The notes beneath the pieces were generated by a model that was given only the letters and a program-made list of their open reading frames with translations, did no database searches and was not told where the DNA came from. The translations under genes and the position numbers were made by a program. A stretch of 7,441 nt of DNA from Arenicella sp. (lineage in GTDB: Bacteria > Pseudomonadota > Gammaproteobacteria > Arenicellales > Arenicellaceae), in assembly GCA_016763815.1 (NCBI GenBank), contig JAESTB010000487.1, positions 1-7,441 of the forward strand. The letters run 5' to 3'. Each line of letters begins with the position of its first letter. The stretch's first letter is position 1. Positions 6,442 to 7,441 of this stretch are shown piece after piece.

Positions 6442-6960
6442 TTATTTGGCTTTAGCTTCATACTGTTCTGCGATTAAACCAGCGGCGTGTTCTTCAAGAA
6501 TGCCTTCGATACGGTTAGCTCTGCTTGACGCTAACCAGTGCAAGAACACCATCGGAATAGCCACAACCAAACCAAGCACAGTCGTTACCAATGCTTGTGA
6601 GATACCACCAGCCATCGTTTGAGGGTCACCAGCACCATACAAGGTGATCGCTTGGAATGTTTGAATCATTCCAGTCACGGTACCAAGCAAGCCTAATAGT
6701 GGCGCAACGACAGCAATAATTTTAACAAACATGACCCACGCGTTAAGCTTGGGAGACTCTTTGAGCATCGCTTCGCCTAGCTTCAATTCCATTGACTCAG
6801 GGTCAGTGGTCGGGTTGTCCTGAAAAACCTTAATAACGCGGCCAAGCGGATTGCCCAGCGATGGGCGCTTCAAATCACGCGCTTGCTTCTTAACCTTCCC
6901 TTCCACTCCCATCAGAATCAGGATACGGAATACTGCGATTAATAGGCCGATTAAACCTAG
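6442..6960 (-). CDS. exbB: ExbB/TolQ/MotA-family proton channel, C-terminal 172 residues only
   Basis: From the junction the frame reads 172 residues in good agreement with ExbB. It has one membrane helix (residues 2-19 of the fragment, LIGLLIAVFRILIL), a cytoplasmic loop with NPLGRVIKVFQDNP, then two helices with the conserved PLLGLLGTVTGMI (87-99) and ALVTTVLGLVVAIP (123-136). T94 and T126/T127 fall where ExbB has its functional threonines. The position of E. coli E176 is Gln here (Q122), which I recall in other long ExbB proteins. The style matches the long (about 450-residue) ExbB of marine gammaproteobacteria, which have a signal peptide and coiled coil before the first helix, and those parts are missing. 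The frame continues upstream to 7113 only as out-of-frame reading of the PQQ dehydrogenase DNA (Arg-rich, unlike ExbB). No ribosome site was found near 6960. The gene is therefore broken or the assembly is chimeric. Confidence 0.85.
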   Translation of the reverse strand, partial: LGLIGLLIAVFRILILMGVEGKVKKQARDLKRPSLGNPLGRVIKVFQDNPTTDPESMELKLGEAMLKESPKLNAWVMFVKIIAVVAPLLGLLGTVTGMIQTFQAITLYGAGDPQTMAGGISQALVTTVLGLVVAIPMVFLHWLASSRANRIEGILEEHAAGLIAEQYEAKAK

Positions 6961-6970
6961 CCGGCGACAC
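6957..6970. other. Sequence junction breaking exbB and a PQQ dehydrogenase at the same point
   Basis: Left of this point the minus strand encodes ExbB. Right of it, in a different minus-strand frame, it encodes a quinoprotein dehydrogenase. The last convincing dehydrogenase residues are SGGSV (GTG at 6970-6968). The first convincing ExbB residue is the Leu at 6960-6958. Neither protein is complete and neither has its own end here. Hand counts of selected 60-base lines give about 42-50% GC on the left and 53-62% on the right. No insertion-sequence end, tRNA or long repeat is visible at the join. An assembly chimera is the simplest reading; a real deletion is possible. Confidence 0.8.
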
Positions 6971-7441
6971 CGAGCCGCCACTGCGTTTGTCCATAGGAAG
7001 ATCGTTCCAACTTTCACCGTTCGGATCGCCGGGACGCGCGATCGTGTTGAAACGCCAGACCTCATCCCCGCTCTCAAGATCCATCGCGACGATAAATCCG
7101 CCTTTCGGAGCAAAACTCGCCGTCATCCCCTGAATCACTTTGTCGCCAATCACCAGCGGCGCACTTCTCAAATTATAGGCTGCGCGTCGATTCGATTCGG
7201 TCGTGATTTCATGATCCCAGATCAAGCTACCGGTCTTTGCGTTAAGCGCAATCACGTGCAAGTCCGAGGTAGGCACCAACACCTTGTTGCCGTGCAGTGA
7301 AATCCCCATCTTGGCACTCGACTGCCCCTTGACCTTATGTTCATACCGCCACAGTACGTCGCCGTTCGTGGCATCCATCGCCAGCACCGTATCCGGGAAG
7401 GTGTGTAAAAACATCACGCCCTGATACACCAGCGGCGTCGG
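6968..7441 (-). CDS. PQQ-dependent (quinoprotein) alcohol dehydrogenase-like protein, internal fragment
   Basis: 158 residues of an eight-bladed propeller enzyme run from the window edge to the junction. Propeller-blade motifs repeat: AMDATNGDVLWRYE, ALNAKTGSLIWDHE and AMDLESGDEVWRFNT, the A-x-D/N-x-x-x-G-x-x-x-W pattern of PQQ dehydrogenases. Between them are TSDLHVIAL, SAPLVIGDKVIQG and APKGGFIVAM, and the fragment ends RPGDPNGESWNDLP and then KRSGGSV, where the family normally continues with a Trp-rich stretch. Such enzymes oxidise alcohols in the periplasm and pass electrons to a cytochrome or quinone (family knowledge). The catalytic Asp, the PQQ-contacting residues and any haem domain lie outside the fragment, so substrate and subclass cannot be told. 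The frame is open through the window's right edge. The GTG at 7429 is unlikely to be the start, because PTPL before it fits the family (TPLV). Codon use is GC-richer than in the other genes. Confidence 0.85.

Noticed and set aside
6890..6967. C-terminal tail of the PQQ dehydrogenase frame
   Set aside because: After SGGSV it reads ExbB DNA out of frame and bears no relation to quinoproteins.
6961..7113. N-terminal 51 residues of the longer ExbB frame
   Set aside because: They are an out-of-frame reading of PQQ dehydrogenase DNA, rich in Arg and Ser and unlike any ExbB start.
6851..7300. 149-residue plus-strand open frame
   Set aside because: It is antisense to both genes and crosses the junction, and its composition is that of a shadow of GC-rich DNA.

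Overview
The window looks like chromosomal DNA from a free-living, probably marine gammaproteobacterium outside the Enterobacterales. This rests on the gene content: a PpnP-type nucleoside phosphorylase, a TerC-family membrane protein, a TonB-family protein, pgi, a type I GAPDH, and an ExbB/ExbD pair whose ExbB resembles the long proton-channel subunits of marine gammaproteobacteria. No RNA gene, insertion sequence, CRISPR array or phage gene was seen. Taxonomy is inferred from remembered protein families, not from a search.

Layout. On the plus strand, positions 2-121 hold the 3' end of ppnP, 175-972 a TerC-family gene, and 1181-2899 a 572-residue protein with an unusual order of parts: a degenerate receiver-like domain, one membrane helix, a TPR-like periplasmic region and a TonB C-terminal domain. 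On the minus strand, reading from right to left, come a truncated exbB (6960-6442), exbD (6349-5939), a strong hairpin terminator (5910-5881), gap (5786-4785) and pgi (4518-2896). pgi and the TonB gene converge, and their stop codons share two bases. The TonB gene's apparent intrinsic terminator lies inside the 3' end of pgi.

How the genes may work together. ExbB/ExbD use the proton gradient to energise a TonB-type protein, which passes force through the periplasm to the outer membrane. The TonB-like protein lies about 3 kb from exbBD on the opposite strand, so partnership is plausible but unproven. gap and pgi are central sugar-metabolism enzymes. They lie in the same direction 266 bp apart, with repeats and a weak promoter candidate between them.

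Right end. At about 6957-6970 the sequence changes abruptly. The ExbB frame loses its N-terminal part, and in another frame on the same strand a PQQ-dependent (quinoprotein) dehydrogenase stops in mid-protein. Base composition rises from roughly 47% to roughly 57% GC in hand-counted lines. Two unrelated genes broken at one point suggest an assembly chimera, or less likely a real deletion or recombination. Gene order to the right of about 6960 should not be trusted.

The best candidate for new biology is the receiver-TM-TPR-TonB protein. The rest is mostly ordinary housekeeping content with some regulatory details.
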